Assembly (NCBI GenBank): GCA_037127255.1
Contig: JBANSL010000001.1
Location: 35,207,001-35,271,000, forward strand
Direction: 5' to 3'
DNA length: 64,000 nucleotides
Origin: Persicaria tinctoria
Taxonomy: Eukaryota > Streptophyta > Magnoliopsida > Caryophyllales > Polygonaceae
Within the stretch, counting starts at the first letter, position 1, and each line of letters begins with the position of its first letter. Under the pieces are notes generated by a model. It was not told the DNA's origin. It ran no database searches and worked only from the letters and a program-made list of their open reading frames with translations. The position numbers and the translations under genes were made by a program. Shown piece by piece: positions 33,725 to 45,719 of the stretch.

Positions 33725-33795
33725 AGCCTATACGGGATTTGAACCCGCACCTTTATGTTTGAACACATCGCTCTACCAATTTGAGCTAATATGCT
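33725..33795 (-). pseudogene. tRNA-like sequence inside CACTA element 1
   Basis: On the minus strand AGCATAT/ATAGGCT (acceptor, one mismatch), GCTC...GAGC around a 9-base loop (D arm) and GCGGG/CCCGT (T arm with TTCAAAT loop). Between the D and T arms are 21 bases, as in the copy at 3106-3175, and the anticodon arm folds abnormally as ATGT/ACAT. It is a member of the same tRNA-like family, not a functional tRNA. Confidence 0.55.
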
Positions 33796-36289
33796 TTAAC
33801 TTAGAAATAATAAAATAAATTACTACCATAAATTATTGCATTTAGACTAAAGTCACATATAGATGACAATAATGTGTAAAGAATATTTATTTGATTATCA
33901 TTTATGTATGCATCTTGGATTGGAGCTTTAAATAAGCACTCTTGATCTATTGCTAAGTTATATATAACTGATTCTTGAAATATTACAAGGAAGTGCTGAG
34001 CAATGTTACAAGGAAGTATCCAAGGTCAAGACATTAATGAAATGGTAGAATTTGAGATATGAGTTTTATTTGGTATGCAGCAATGTTACAAGGAAGTGTT
34101 GAGCATAACTATCTGCAACCAAAATACTTCATTCATCGGTGTAAAACACAGATAACTAGCCGATACTTTCATATCAGAGCATGTAAAAGTCTTTGCATAT
34201 TTTTTTATGTTTCTAGTCCAATAAACTTGTCAGTCATCAGTGTCAAATTGTCAATGTACACATAACCATAGGAAAATAATCCAGTTGAAGAAAAACAAAT
34301 TCTGAATAGCGTAAATTCAAATATCATTACCCCTTTGAGTGCATCCTGATTTCAGAATAACTCATCATCCTCATTCTCTTCATCGAGCAATTTGTTCATC
34401 CTAACAAATTAAATTGTAAGAAAATATAATGAAAGCAAATGATTTAGTTTTTTATTCTCGGTCCCTTACCGCTTTCCTCTGGTTGCTCGAGAACTACAAT
34501 CAAGAAAAGTTATTGGCTCTTCTTCTTTCTCCATGATTGCTCTAGACAGAACCACTGAATCTGTTCCCAAAAGGAAATCGTTGGAAACTCAAACTTAAGG
34601 CCGGACCTGAGATTTTACTTGCATGAGGCGAGTTACAAAAATTTAGGCCTCACAAATTTTAAAAAATGAACACCAAGTCATCATTGACAATTTGATTACT
34701 AGTTAAGTACATCTTCATTCAATTCATTTTCTAAGACAATTGCTTTCCCATATGCCCCTTACTAGTGTATTGCTGGAAAAAAAATGACTGAAATTTGTTC
34801 CTTGATAAATGAAGTGTATTGCTGATTAAGCATACAAGGAAATTAATTCCAGCTATGAACAATTTCCATGAAAAAAATTATTCCTAACCTCAACTAAAAT
34901 TTTCTTCTAAATTTGGTTTCAGAGAACAATTTCGACACCATTCGGTGGGAATAAGTTCAGTCTCAACTCTGTCGTATGATGAAATCCAAACATTTAAGAA
35001 CAAAAAATTTGAAATTGGTACTTGACACACAAAAGCGGATTTAAGAACAAAGCAATCAAGAGAACAAACTCGTGAATGTGACATACATCCAATGCTCAAG
35101 TATAAGGAGAAGAACTTACCACAACAGCAGCAGTGTTGCACATAAATTCGAAACTCGAAACCCAATCTGTAGACAGTGAGTGAACAAACTGTTAACCGTG
35201 ACACAATGTTGGATTGCTGAACATGTATAATCCAACAGCTAACTAATTAACACAGTGAAACATTTGATTCCAAAAACCACAGATAATAAAAAAGTGAAAT
35301 AAGACATGAAAAGAAATTCACCTTAATTGTTGTTGGGTACATAAAACCCTAACCTTGTCACCCTGATAACCAGACAAAACAAGTTAGACATCCATTAGCA
35401 TAGATCTCATCAATCAAAGAAAATAAAGGGCTTTGGGAGATGACATAGATTTCATATCATCCACAAACTATGTAGTTGCACCTGATCGAACAAAATGAAT
35501 GATTTAAATTAAATGAATACCTGATCTGGATCTTTTATTGCACTTTGGTATTCACCATTTGCAGAAACCTCATCAATTGAGTTGAGAAAATTCTCTCTAG
35601 GGATTCACACACTGTCAAACCTAAGAGAAAGAAAAATAAATGTTAACAAACTCAGCAAATTTTTACAAGAATTCATACTCACATGTACATCATTGTAATG
35701 AAATCTGTTCTGCACTTCAGATGCTATACCAGATTGATCGATATATCTACACGCCAACCAATTCATGCTTCACTAATCATTGATAAAGAGTAGTTCACTA
35801 CCCATCCAATTTGACAGGAAGTCAGGAACTCTTTAGATATAAGTTCTAACCTCAATGGTGATAAAGGATGTGAATACTGAATCCAACTTCTATGACTCAA
35901 GATCTAGATATGCATCTAAAAATAACACTCTAAATTAAGTACTTTAAATAAAGAATTTCAGTATCAATGATAGGTACTTTGTAAATATGCAAACCAACAG
36001 GTTGGTAAGTTGGTTGTTTGAGACCAAGAACTAGCCCACTGAAGCTAAACAGAATAATACACAGCAATGTATCGATCTATATTGAAGTACTAAACTGTAA
36101 TTGAAGCTCTAACAGTACCGAAAAATGATTCTGAATAAGAATTTGAAAATAAATTATGAAACCACACAGTACCGATAATAAGCATTCCAATTGAACTTGA
36201 TGAATAAACAAGAAGAAAAATCCTCAAGATAATCAAAATTTTAATCGATGGGTTAGGAGTAGGTAGTAGACATACCTTGTTAATGGAGC
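33796..36289. other. CACTA element 1 interior, no gene recognised
   Basis: AT-rich, with only short open frames (for example 34890-35204 minus). Several GT/AG-like borders suggest a spliced non-coding or captured transcript on the minus strand, but nothing is identifiable. Confidence 0.5.
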
Positions 36290-36660
36290 TCGGCAATGGA
36301 AGATTGGCACTTTGGCATCAACAGTCCAGTACTCTAGTAGTGAGCAACCAAGCGCGAATGGCGACGGACGACATCCAGATCTGGAGAATGGAGATGGAGA
36401 TGGAACAGGGCGGGCGGCGGCAAATGGGATGCCGAATGCGTTCGAGATTTCGATAGTTCGACGAAAACGGGATGCGGCATGCGGGAGACGGAAAGCGGTG
36501 ATGGAACTCTGCACTGTGACTCCGGCGATGGGAGGTGTTCTACGACGGCGGGGTGAAGTGGGGGGCGAATGTGAGAAACGAAATACCTAGATCTGAGATT
36601 CACGACACGGGAGAATGAGAGACGAAGTGAGCGAGTGGCTAGGGTTTCGGATTTACAAGG
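36290..36660 (-). other. GC-rich segment near CACTA right end, possible promoter/first exon
   Basis: A GC-rich island in AT-rich surroundings. On the minus strand it starts with leader-like AAACCCTAGCCACTCGC and CT-rich sequence, followed by an open Ser/Pro/Arg-rich frame ending at about 36290. It resembles the first exon of a minus-strand transcription unit carried by the element. Not a recognised protein. Confidence 0.35.
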
Positions 36661-36937
36661 ATTGTGTTTTCAAAGTGGCTAAGTTTACTTAAGCGGGCTT
36701 TCAAAGTGGCTAGGTTTTTCGGGCGGTTTTTGAAATTAATTCAAGTTTATAATTTCACGCTTTTCAAATCATTTTTGAAACATATTATTAACATCGGTCA
36801 AAAAAAAATAGGGTGATGTCTTTTTTATTTTTGACATCTTAATTTAAAAACTGATGTTAAAAAACTGTTTAACATGGTAGGTTTTTCTGGATGATGTTAA
36901 TGAACCGATGTTAAATAACAGAATTCTAGTAGTGATA

Positions 36938-37590
36938 AGATGTATTGTGTCTTTCATAAGAGATCAAACTTCTTTATGGAATTCGTCCAAAAACATTGAT
37001 GACCTAGTTGATAACCCAACAGTCAAAAACCATAAAATTGTAGCAAATGAGAAAAAAAAAAGAAAAAGTGCATAATGGAAACCCCCCGAACCGGGAGCTT
37101 ATAAACTGAACTTTGATGGCGCACTATCTCCTTCTGCCCAGGGTTCTTATGGATTCATTCTACGGGATTGCAGAGGAGTTCCTTTCTTTTGTGGCTCTGG
37201 CCCATGCCCTTTCCCCTCCGTTACCTGCTGTGAGGGTCTAGGACTTTGGAAAGGAATCACAGCGGCAAAAGAACTCAATATCCCTAACCTTGTGATAGAA
37301 GGTGATAACCTCACCATAATTAACAGTCTTAAAGGTCTTGGGAAGCCTACCAGAGACTCTGAAATGATTGTCTTCGACAGTCTAGTCTCGCTGGGCTTCT
37401 TCGCTTCGGTTGAGATTCGTCATGTCTTCCGGGAGGCAAACCAGGCAGCGGACCGTTTATCGCATATGTCCCTTGCTTTCCACAATGCACTTATTCCTGA
37501 CGACTCTCTGCTTCGCAGTCTCATCCGCAAGGATGCTCTTGACTTGTAGGGCTATGTCTCACAACCAAATTCTTTCCGTTTAAAAAAAAA
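36938..37590 (+). pseudogene. LINE3, RNase H domain and 3' end
   Basis: Continues LINE3 after the CACTA element. From about 37080 an open frame encodes an RVT_3 RNase H with the D-E-D-D set in place: LNFDGALSP, CCEGLGLWKG, IEGDNLTI and NQAADRLSHM. It stops at 37547 and is followed by a short 3' untranslated part and an A-run (37579-37588), the LINE 3' tail. Apart from the missing 5' half and the CACTA insertion this domain looks uninterrupted. Confidence 0.88.
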
Positions 37591-39014
37591 CATGTAGTGC
37601 CAAAACTTCCTTAGACGAAATCAATTTGTTAAGCATAGGTTTACAAGCATGTTTAATAAGAACATATACTTTACAAGCTGAGTAAAGGGAGAATGCAGGT
37701 AAACTTCGACCTGGAGAGCCTAAATTCACAACCAAGGGGTGGATGGAGATCCAAGATAGCACATCGATCACATGAGAATCCAAAGTCAAAGACAAAGCAA
37801 GAGTAGACAACTTGTCCAAGCTTTTTTGAAAACCTTTTTGGGATGTATATGATGAAAGGGCATACACCACTTTCACGGTTTTGTTCACTCCCAAGGAGAG
37901 AGTGAAGGATTGTATCAAACACAGTAGTTTAACTAGACCAATTGTAAGGAAAACAAAATTCACAAAATGGATTATATAATATAGGAGAGTAACCAACATG
38001 AATTGTATTGAAGCAAACCTAATGCAGGGCCAGATGACACAAATTTTACAGTGGGAAGCAGACCTACAATCCGCAAGGATACTGATGTTGAAGCCGGGGG
38101 GCAAAATAAAGCCAGTTAGTTTTGTAAACCCTTCCGGCACCAATTTAAACATCTATTTCTGAGAACCCTTTCGGGGGGTAGAGGGTGACAGAACACGGCT
38201 CCATCACAATTTTGTTGAAACACCGAACAACGTTATTTATTTGAAACAAAGACAACATATTAACCGGCTCATTAGTATGAAATAAGAAATTCATCGAAGG
38301 TTTTATAGAGTTGAGAAGGGAGGACAAAGCCTCATGTGCAATAACGAGCTTGTTGGTATGTGATTCAACCAAAGATGCATAATAAGGAGTCAAGGACCCA
38401 ACGAGCACAACGCAAAGGAAGGCTGAACTGAAGATCACCAACCCCACCCCTCCGACAAGCCGAAGAGGCGTACACCCGAGGCCCGACCAAGCGCCATAAA
38501 AAAACCAAAAGACCATGAAGCCCCCGCCAACACCGAAGAGCACTTTCTTTCTCTTTTTAAAATCTTTCACCACCACTAGGTTGACATGCTTTCTGATCTT
38601 CCTAGTCACCAACGACCAGCAGCCCAACGACTCCGACCACCAGGGCACGGACAGCCTACTACGCAAAGGGGGGGGGGGGGGAGAAAGGGTTTAATCTTTG
38701 ATTCCACCCCAAAGGAGAATTTAACAAGCAATTGAAGGTTGTATGGCAAAGTAATGAAGAGAATCCAAATTGAGAGAGATATGGGCAAGGGCGCAGACAC
38801 ATCGAAGAACATGAAGTTGGCCTGGAAAGCCTTGATTCGTCCTAGATTTAAGCACAATTCTAGAAAATGGGGAGAGTAGAACTTGAATATGAAACAGATT
38901 TAGCCGGAATAAGGCGAAACAAATGGATTTGGGGGAGGTGTTTGTAGGAGCAAGGGTTAGAGATGTGGTTTTGGCAAAGGGTATTGGGGGCGCGTGTAAA
39001 AGCGCGTTCTCCAT
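37591..39014 (-). pseudogene. Degraded gene-like region, membrane protein-like, unidentified
   Basis: The minus strand has a set of adjacent frames. One starts at 39014 (MENALLHAPPIPFAKTTSL, Ser/Thr-rich, plastid-transit-peptide-like). Another, 38666-38145, has KIRKHVNLVVVKDFKKRKK followed by hydrophobic stretches (VGGGFMVFWFFYGAW, GLVIFSSAFLCVVLVGS). A third is 38152-37580. They are separated by stops, possible introns and a 12-base G-run at 38669. It may be a host gene, a retrocopy or part of an unrecognised TE. No family is assigned. Confidence 0.3.
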
Positions 39015-40842
39015 CTCCCGATGGAGTTTTTTACACGACTAGACGCGTATATATACTTATACTACTATTACTCGCGTGTTGCGGGACATTTTATTAAATA
39101 TTATTTTATTATATATATTATCTTTAATTTTTTATAATTAAATTATGAAGATTAAAAATAATTTGATGAGTGTGCCTTTAGACAAGATCCCAAAACGGCT
39201 ATTGTCAAGTCAACTTTAAGTAATTTCACGCAGGTCCTTTTCATTTTTTTTCAAACAAATTGCAAAAAGGTCCAAAACTCTCATCTACGAATCAGAGCGA
39301 ATGCAAAAAAACCTAAATGTGTCGAATGTATTGTTATGCTCGAAATTGGCTAAAATCGATCAAATTTATCAAAGAACGAATTTATAGACACTCACTTTCT
39401 TATGTCGATCAATTTGGATGATTATCGAATGACATTCAAAGGTCATTTGTGGTCGTTGTTTGAAACATCTGTCAAACCTCGGAGAGGACGTGCTAAATAT
39501 GGGACCTCGGCAAAAGTTGTCGACTGTACAAAAGAGGCTCGACAACGGTTATTGAGGATACGAAGGAACCTCAGCAAAAAGTGCCGAGGGTACAGATGAG
39601 GCTCGGAGACAGTAGCCGAGCATAAATCATCACCTCACTAAATCTACACGAGCCCTATGCCCGACACTAAACCGTGAAAAAACGTCAAAGTGACCAACCT
39701 CAATAGCAACAAAACGAGCAATTTTTTTCATTTTCGTTACAATTACTGGTCATAATTCAACTCAAACAACACCTAAATCAACGAAAATCAAATAAAACAC
39801 ACAAACAACAACCAATTTCATCAATTTCAATTATAATTTCAAACCCTAAAACATATAATTTCTTCAAAACAAAATCAATCAAAATCAATTGTAAATGAAG
39901 CTTCTTACCTTAAATTTGATATATCTGTTTAGATCCCTACCAAATCTACCACAATGAACAAGGTATGATTGATTTCCCTCTACCGTGTGTGGCTCGTTCA
40001 TGTGAAACGACGTATGAGAAATAGTTTTTAATTTTCTTCTCGAGTAGATATGTAATTGTTTTTTTAGAATGGAAAAGACTTGTGGGCAATGTTGTGTAAA
40101 TGATCTTGTCAATATCCCTTTTTCCATTTTGTCTAAATGATCTAAGAAATCAATATACAATTCGTTAAAATATATTAATTAAATAAATAACATCATTAAC
40201 AAATTTAAAGCTAAAAATAGATAGAATTGTGTTGCAACTAATAAACGTTGTATAAAACTTAATAAAATAAAATATTCTACCGTAATATATTATTATTTAA
40301 TAATTCAAGTTTTGTATATGACTCCACTAATAAATTTACATTAAAACAAATGTTTTTATAAAGAAATGGATAACTGTTTATATTATTATAAATTTTGATT
40401 TGAAATACCAAAAATCATTCACTAATAACAAATCATAAATTTTAGAGTTATCATTGTTTGATTTAGTAGTAAAATATAGTCAAACTTTCTCTCACACACA
40501 CAATTTTTTTTAAAAATTATAAAATGAGGCTACACACAATTTTTTTTTTTAAATAATGTAAAATTAGGTTACCAAATAAAAAGTCCAACTTCATAAATCA
40601 GTGTTGATTTGAATCCCCGTATCAATAAATTATCTTTGTTGAATTTAATATATTCATAAGAAATCAAACTAACAAAAAAAAATCTTTTTTCTAAAAGGTC
40701 CATATTAAAACCTATACAAAAATTCTACTTTAATTAATTCCAATTTTTTAATAGCTAGACTTAGTTTCGAAGTTTGAAAAGAGTTATTACTTAGTACTTA
40801 TGAGTTATATATACATGATTTTAGTGCTTTTCTACGGTATAT
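39015..40842. other. AT-rich intergenic sequence
   Basis: No gene is seen; short frames only. It contains a possible Helitron-like segment near 39045-39165 and a two-copy repeat at 39504-39620. Confidence 0.6.
39504..39620. repeat. Two-copy repeat (about 64-bp unit), GC-richer than surroundings
   Basis: Copies share ACCTCRGCAAAA, GTACARAWGAGGCTCG and an internal CGAC/CGAG palindrome. A GC-rich word island of the kind also seen in the LTR elements of this window. Confidence 0.65.
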
Positions 40843-41062
40843 TGTAAGGAATGAGATTATTAGGCAATTAAAGACAAATGTAGGGGTTAATTGTAAAATT
40901 GGAAAATACCTTAAATAGGCTAATAAGCCATTGTACATGTTATCGATGAAATATACAAACTGCAATCTCGTCCTTCTTCATTCTCTATTCTCTATTCTAT
41001 CCCCTTCTATGTCTTTCTCTTAATCTGAGCTTCTATAGGTCTATCTATCCAAGGTCCTTACA
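40843..41062 (+). repeat. Element C 5' LTR
   Basis: 220 bp, TG...CA ends, matching 45501-45719 throughout (shared AGGCAATTAAAGACAA, TAATAAGCCATTGTA, CTATCTATCCAAGG). Confidence 0.95.
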
Positions 41063-41065
41063 AAT

Positions 41066-41078
41066 TGGTATTAGAGCC
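41066..41078 (+). other. Element C primer binding site
   Basis: TGGTATTAGAGCC, one change from TGGTATCAGAGCC, the initiator-Met-tRNA primer site common in plant LTR elements. Confidence 0.9.
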
Positions 41079-41196
41079 GCCGGTTCTTATGACCTATTCT
41101 GTCAAGACAGCGATGGTTGTCGTCGACAAATTCTGAAATTTGAAGCCTTCAATGGTGGACGAACGATTATTCGTGGATCAAGAATAGGAGTGATAA

Positions 41197-41757
41197 ACGG
41201 AGGAGTCTGACAGACACTTTTACCGAAATATCAATGAAATCAGGCTTCAATGGGGTTGGCTGCCGATCCGTCACCCGTCATTACAAGCGGAGAATGAAGA
41301 AAATGATCGATTGGTGTTCATCAAGATTCATTTCGAGAAGTATCCGATCTCTTGTGAAATTCTTGATCAAGTGTTCTCTAGAATTGGCGAGATAGAGAGC
41401 ATAGAAAAATGGTGTCCTCCGAACGGGTTTCATTCGAAAATCCATTTTCAAGACAAGAAATCAGGTTTCCAGGCGCACGATTGGCTCAATGGCTGAAACA
41501 TTTATGACAAGTTTTGTTAGTTAGAGATATTTCTCATGGAAGAGTCTAGAGCTGTGCTTTCGAGTTTAGATTCAATCAGCAAAAACGAGGTTCGAGATAT
41601 TGATTTGTGCAATAAAAAATCAACGACTATTCAAGATTTGGGAAAGCAGGATACCTCTTTGAATTGTGAATCAAATGGGGAAGTCAAAAGTCCGATCCAA
41701 GAATTTGAAACAAAGCCACCCCAATTGAAGAATCAATTCAGAAAATTGACTCGAGCC
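41197..41757 (+). pseudogene. RRM-like (PTB-type) coding remnant in element C
   Basis: One frame runs from 41197 to 41757 with two in-frame stops (41494 TGA, 41515 TAG region). Residues about 39-110 follow the RRM pattern of polypyrimidine-tract-binding-like proteins: beta strand LVFIKIHF, then YPISCEILDQVFSRIGEIES, GFHSKIHFQ in the RNP1-like strand, and LNG-x-NIYDKFC at the end. The rest is Ser/Lys/Glu-rich. The frame sits where gag would be. It may be a captured host RRM or a diverged element protein; the assignment is by pattern only. Confidence 0.5.
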
Positions 41758-42839
41758 TAAAGTTCATCAAGAATTTCAATGAGCCAGAAATCTGCTTCAA
41801 CTTCTCAAAGTCTCCTACCTCTTGGAATCTTGAAGCAGCAAAGTCAGAGGGTTTAGATGTCCCGGACCATATAGTCATGGATGATTCGAAGGAGTAGGAA
41901 AGAATTCACAAAGAGGTCATTATTCCAAGATCAGAAAGTCTCGATTTAGCAAAGGTAAATTCCTTTCTGACTATCGTTTCTGATTACATACCTGCAAAAA
42001 TAGGCAAACTGGTTGTGCTGTTGATAGAGTTGAAAGAAATGAGGTTTGCTAATTTTAGCTCAAATTCAATTGATTGCCTGAGTGCACACAAGGTGTTTGG
42101 GAAATGCCTATGAGGGATTTGTTTCTAAGTATACGAGTTGGTAGAGAAATGATAACGAGTGACTATATAGAGTACACTACCAATTCATGGCCTTGTGATA
42201 GAGGGAAGAAGCTCCCGATGCTTAGGTTGGAATAGGGGCAAATTGCTTTATGGATTGCTATGAGGAGAAAAGGAATTAACTTTGTTTTCAAACCTAGAAG
42301 AGGTTGTGACAATATTTTTATATTTGATCCAGGATGTATATACTTGTTATTATTGGTTAAGAATGATAGTTGATTTTTTCCGGAATAATTGATTAATGTA
42401 TACTTAGTGTAGGATGAAATTTTAGTTTTTGACCCCAGAGGGATGAGTGTCCAGGATTGGGATTATTGGTGAAATACCTCTTGTTTGCTAGTGTGGCACT
42501 TTGTTTACAAGGGAAGGGATGCAAGTTAATGATAGGGGGAGTACTTGCCTTCTATTAGGTTCTGTAAATTGGGTAAGAATGATGATGATCAATTGTTGGA
42601 AGTCTACTGGATGCGTACAATGGGGTGGAAACTAGTATTTGATGCGATCTTTGATGAATAGTTGGGAGCTGGTAGAAACTTGTAATGATTATTGTCATAC
42701 ATTTTTTTTTTAATGTGAGTTGGTGTGACGAAGAGGTTAGGTGGACAACAGGGTATGGAGCTATAGGCAAGGACATCATGTTACTTGTACTATTGGTGTG
42801 GCTACTGCATTGATGGAGGTATTACAATAATGTTGATGG
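41758..42839 (+). other. Element C internal region, no gene recognised
   Basis: Decayed sequence with short frames only. It continues at 44152-44490 and 45306-45500 beyond the nested insertions. Confidence 0.6.
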
Positions 42840-42847
42840 GTTGTAGG

Positions 42848-44143
42848 TAGAGCTGGCAAAATCTGACCCGACCCGAAAACCCAACCCGACTCACCCGAAC
42901 CTGAACCCAACCGAAACCCGAAAATCAGGAGTCATTCATAACCCGAACCCGATACCACACTCGACCCGAACCTGACCCGACTTGAAACACACCCGAACAC
43001 AAATAAACCTGACTTGACCCAAACCCGACCCGACTCTGAACCCGACCCGACTCGACCTGACCCGAATTGAAATGGTTATTTAACATCAACATTTTAATAC
43101 TTGAATGTTAAATGTTTTTTTTTATTTTAACACAAGTTTATGATTTACTTTAACATATATAACACCAATTATTTTTGTTAATTATTATCATATGAATAAG
43201 AACCCAAGTAAAATCAATAGATAAGCAGATAAGTCCAAGTAAGTCAACCGCCTTACATCAAAACATCGATACATACTACGAGTCAGAAGTGCTAAAAGTT
43301 CATTAATCGTTGCAGATGATATAGTGTGCAACCCAACAACATATCCTTCCAACAACTTTTGATAGAATTAATTATTTATATCTAGATTTGTTAAAAACTA
43401 ATAATAATAATAATGAAAAAAAACTAATGGGCCAAATGCTAAAAATGAAATGAGCATTAAAAATGATATGGGCCAATGACATAGTCAAACCACAAATAAG
43501 CCCATTTGCAACATGCTAGTTAAAATAAGGTTAAAACCTAAATGTATAATTAATTTGTTTTAATTATAGCACCGATCGGTTTAAATGTTTAAAAAAGGAC
43601 GATGTTGCCGAATATCGAATTTCCGATTATGACTTTTTTTAAAATCGGTTGACAATCGATGAGTCAATAACAATGAGTGTATTCAACCGAGTAAAAATTA
43701 CATATTCAAGTATTCAACCGAGTCAAAATCATTTATTTTAAGTAAATTACATATTTAAGTATTCAACCGAGTCAAAATAATTTATTTTAAGTAAATTACA
43801 TATTTAAGTATTCAACCGAGTCAAAATCAACCTAATTATCCAAATGGGTCGAATATGATTCGACCGAAAACTCAAACCAACTATACCGCTATACCCACTT
43901 TGATTCGAAACTCAAATGAGACCGACCCGCCTCTTGACCCGAAACCCGAATGAGACCGACCCGCTTTGACCCAAACCCGAATGGGCATGACCCGACTTAA
44001 TCCGAAACTCGACCAATCTAAAATTCATTATGACCGAACCCGACCCGAACCCTACCAATACCCGACAATAAATTTTACTCGAATTGCCCGATCCGAGCAA
44101 GCCTAACCCAAACCCGACCCGAACGACCGACTTGCCAACTCTA
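42848..44143. mobile_element. Non-autonomous hAT element
   Basis: The left end TAGAGCTGGCAA and the complement of the right end TAGAGTTGGCAA are inverted repeats. The 8-bp target duplication GTTGTAGG is exact at 42840-42847 and 44144-44151. Both ends are filled with (A)CCCGACCCGAA words (42865-43070 and 43915-44125). No transposase in 1,296 bp. Inserted into element C. Confidence 0.94.
43679..43832. repeat. 49-bp tandem repeat within the hAT element
   Basis: TATTCAACCGAGTCAAAAT starts at 43711, 43760 and 43809 (spacing exactly 49), with a partial copy before. Each unit ends AAATTACATATTTAAG. Confidence 0.95.
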
Positions 44144-44495
44144 GTTGTAGGAGTGACCTTGAATTGCAAAAAGGAAGGAGCAGCACAATAGATCGGGGAA
44201 GGAAGTCATGTAGGGACATAATTTTTGTTGTTGTTGTTGTCGTCATACTGGATTAGTGGCCTAGCGTCGAACGCAAGCAAAATTGCTATGAATAAGCTAA
44301 TTTTTTATTCACTGAATAACGGATCAACGGTTCAGGTGCTGAGTAGTGGTTGGTAGTGAAGAGGGTTATTTTCACGATTTGAGTGCTAGAAAAATGGCGA
44401 AAAAATTCTTCCATAAGCTGTGAACTTGTGTGGGTGCCCATTTGACTCGTCTACTGAAGAAGTTACATTGTGGGTGCCCATTTGAGAGGCAAGGG

Positions 44496-45300
44496 TGATA
44501 AGACTCGAAGGATCGATCCACAAGTTTCAAAGCTTCAACCGAGCACGAGAACAAAATTTGACACACACGACTCTTTTATTTGTATTTTTATAGATTTATG
44601 GAAAAATAAAAGACAAGATATGGATGGCTAAATCTATGAGTATCTCACCCATAGATTTACCAAACTCGCTCTCTCACTCGTCGACATCTCACTCCCGAGC
44701 AATCAAGCCTTTGTTTGAACAACTCTAACAAGCATCTCACTGGGAAAAGTTACACAAACGGAACCATTCCTCGGCCTCTCACTCCGGAATGGGGTGTCAA
44801 AATGGCATCTCACCAAATCAACAAGACACACACACTTTTTCCAAAAATTCTCAACTCAATATTATTTCTCATGGAAAAGGTTTAGCCATTTTATAGGCAT
44901 AAAACAACAATAATTTAGTAACGAATTAAAGGCGGAAAAGATGAAAAGTTTCTCGGAAATTGATGGAGAAATTCCGCCAGCCTCATGGTGGAAAATGAAG
45001 GGTTGTTTGTCCTCATAAAGTGTAGAAAATCATCAAGTTCCCTTGAATGAACACCCTTCGATACATCTCATCTATTCCGACATCATTTAATGCCCCGGGA
45101 AAACTGTCCAGATCTCGGACTGTTAAACTATTGCTGATTTCGGACCTGTTCTTGGATCATTTCGGCACTTTCGTCTTCATAAAAGATGTAGCCCTTCGAA
45201 TTAGCTTTCCAATAAGTACTCATTGAACTCCATCGGACTAATATAGCCCATTTTATGACTGAAACATTGAGCATGCGTCGGAAGAGCTCGGATCACATCA
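44496..45300. mobile_element. Solo LTR of an unrelated LTR element
   Basis: Starts TGATAAGACTCG and ends CACATCA. The 5-bp duplication AAGGG is exact at 44491-44495 and 45301-45305. No internal domains in 805 bp. It contains repeated CATCTCAC / CTCTCACTC words. Orientation undetermined. Confidence 0.85.
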
Positions 45301-45500
45301 AAGGGTGTTGCTTGTAATGACAGCAATGCAACTTTGTGACACCAGCAATTCAAGTGGTGAATTGAAATGTCCACCAAGCTTTGTTGCCTTATGGATGAAT
45401 TGTATATTGTTCTATATCTTTTTAGTTAGATATTCACCTTTTTCATTACATATTACATTCAATAAGCATTTAGGATAATGCTTTTATAAGAGGTGAGTAT

Positions 45501-45719
45501 TGTAAAGAATGGTGTCATTAGGCAATTAAAGACAAGAGTAGGGGTTAATTGTGTAAATTTAGGAAATACCTTAAATAGGCTAATAAGCCATTGTATAGGT
45601 TATCAATGAAATATACAAACTGTTATCTCATACTTCAATCTCTATTCTCTATTCTTTCTCCTTCTCCATCTTTCTTTCAATCCGAGCTTTTATAGCTTCA
45701 TCTATCCAAGGTTCTTACA
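45501..45719 (+). repeat. Element C 3' LTR
   Basis: 219 bp, preceded by a weak purine tract (AAGAGGTGAG) that may be the polypurine tract. Confidence 0.95.

Larger units (their letters stand above)
33378..36934. mobile_element. CACTA element 1 (non-autonomous)
   Basis: The left end CACTACTAGAATT is exactly mirrored by AATTCTAGTAGTG at the right end. The flanking duplication ATA is present at 33375-33377 and 36935-36937. LINE3 coding sequence continues on both sides. Subterminal regions carry repeats of TAACATCGG / CCGATGTTA (left about 33395-33700, right about 36790-36920). No transposase is seen in its 3.56 kb. Confidence 0.93.
40843..45719 (+). mobile_element. Element C: non-autonomous LTR retrotransposon with RRM-like remnant
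   Basis: LTRs of 220 and 219 bp at 40843-41062 and 45501-45719 begin TGTAARGAATG and end CTTACA. The target duplication TATAT is exact at 40838-40842 and 45720-45724. The primer site TGGTATTAGAGCC lies three bases after the 5' LTR. After removing the nested hAT and solo LTR the element is about 2.8 kb. No gag, protease, RT or integrase is recognised; the only domain-like coding stretch is at 41197-41757. Confidence 0.92.

Noticed and set aside
44430..44486. Target duplication from the repeated TGTGGGTGCCCATTTGA
   Set aside because: A 17-base repeat 39 bases apart with no element between; more likely a small local duplication.
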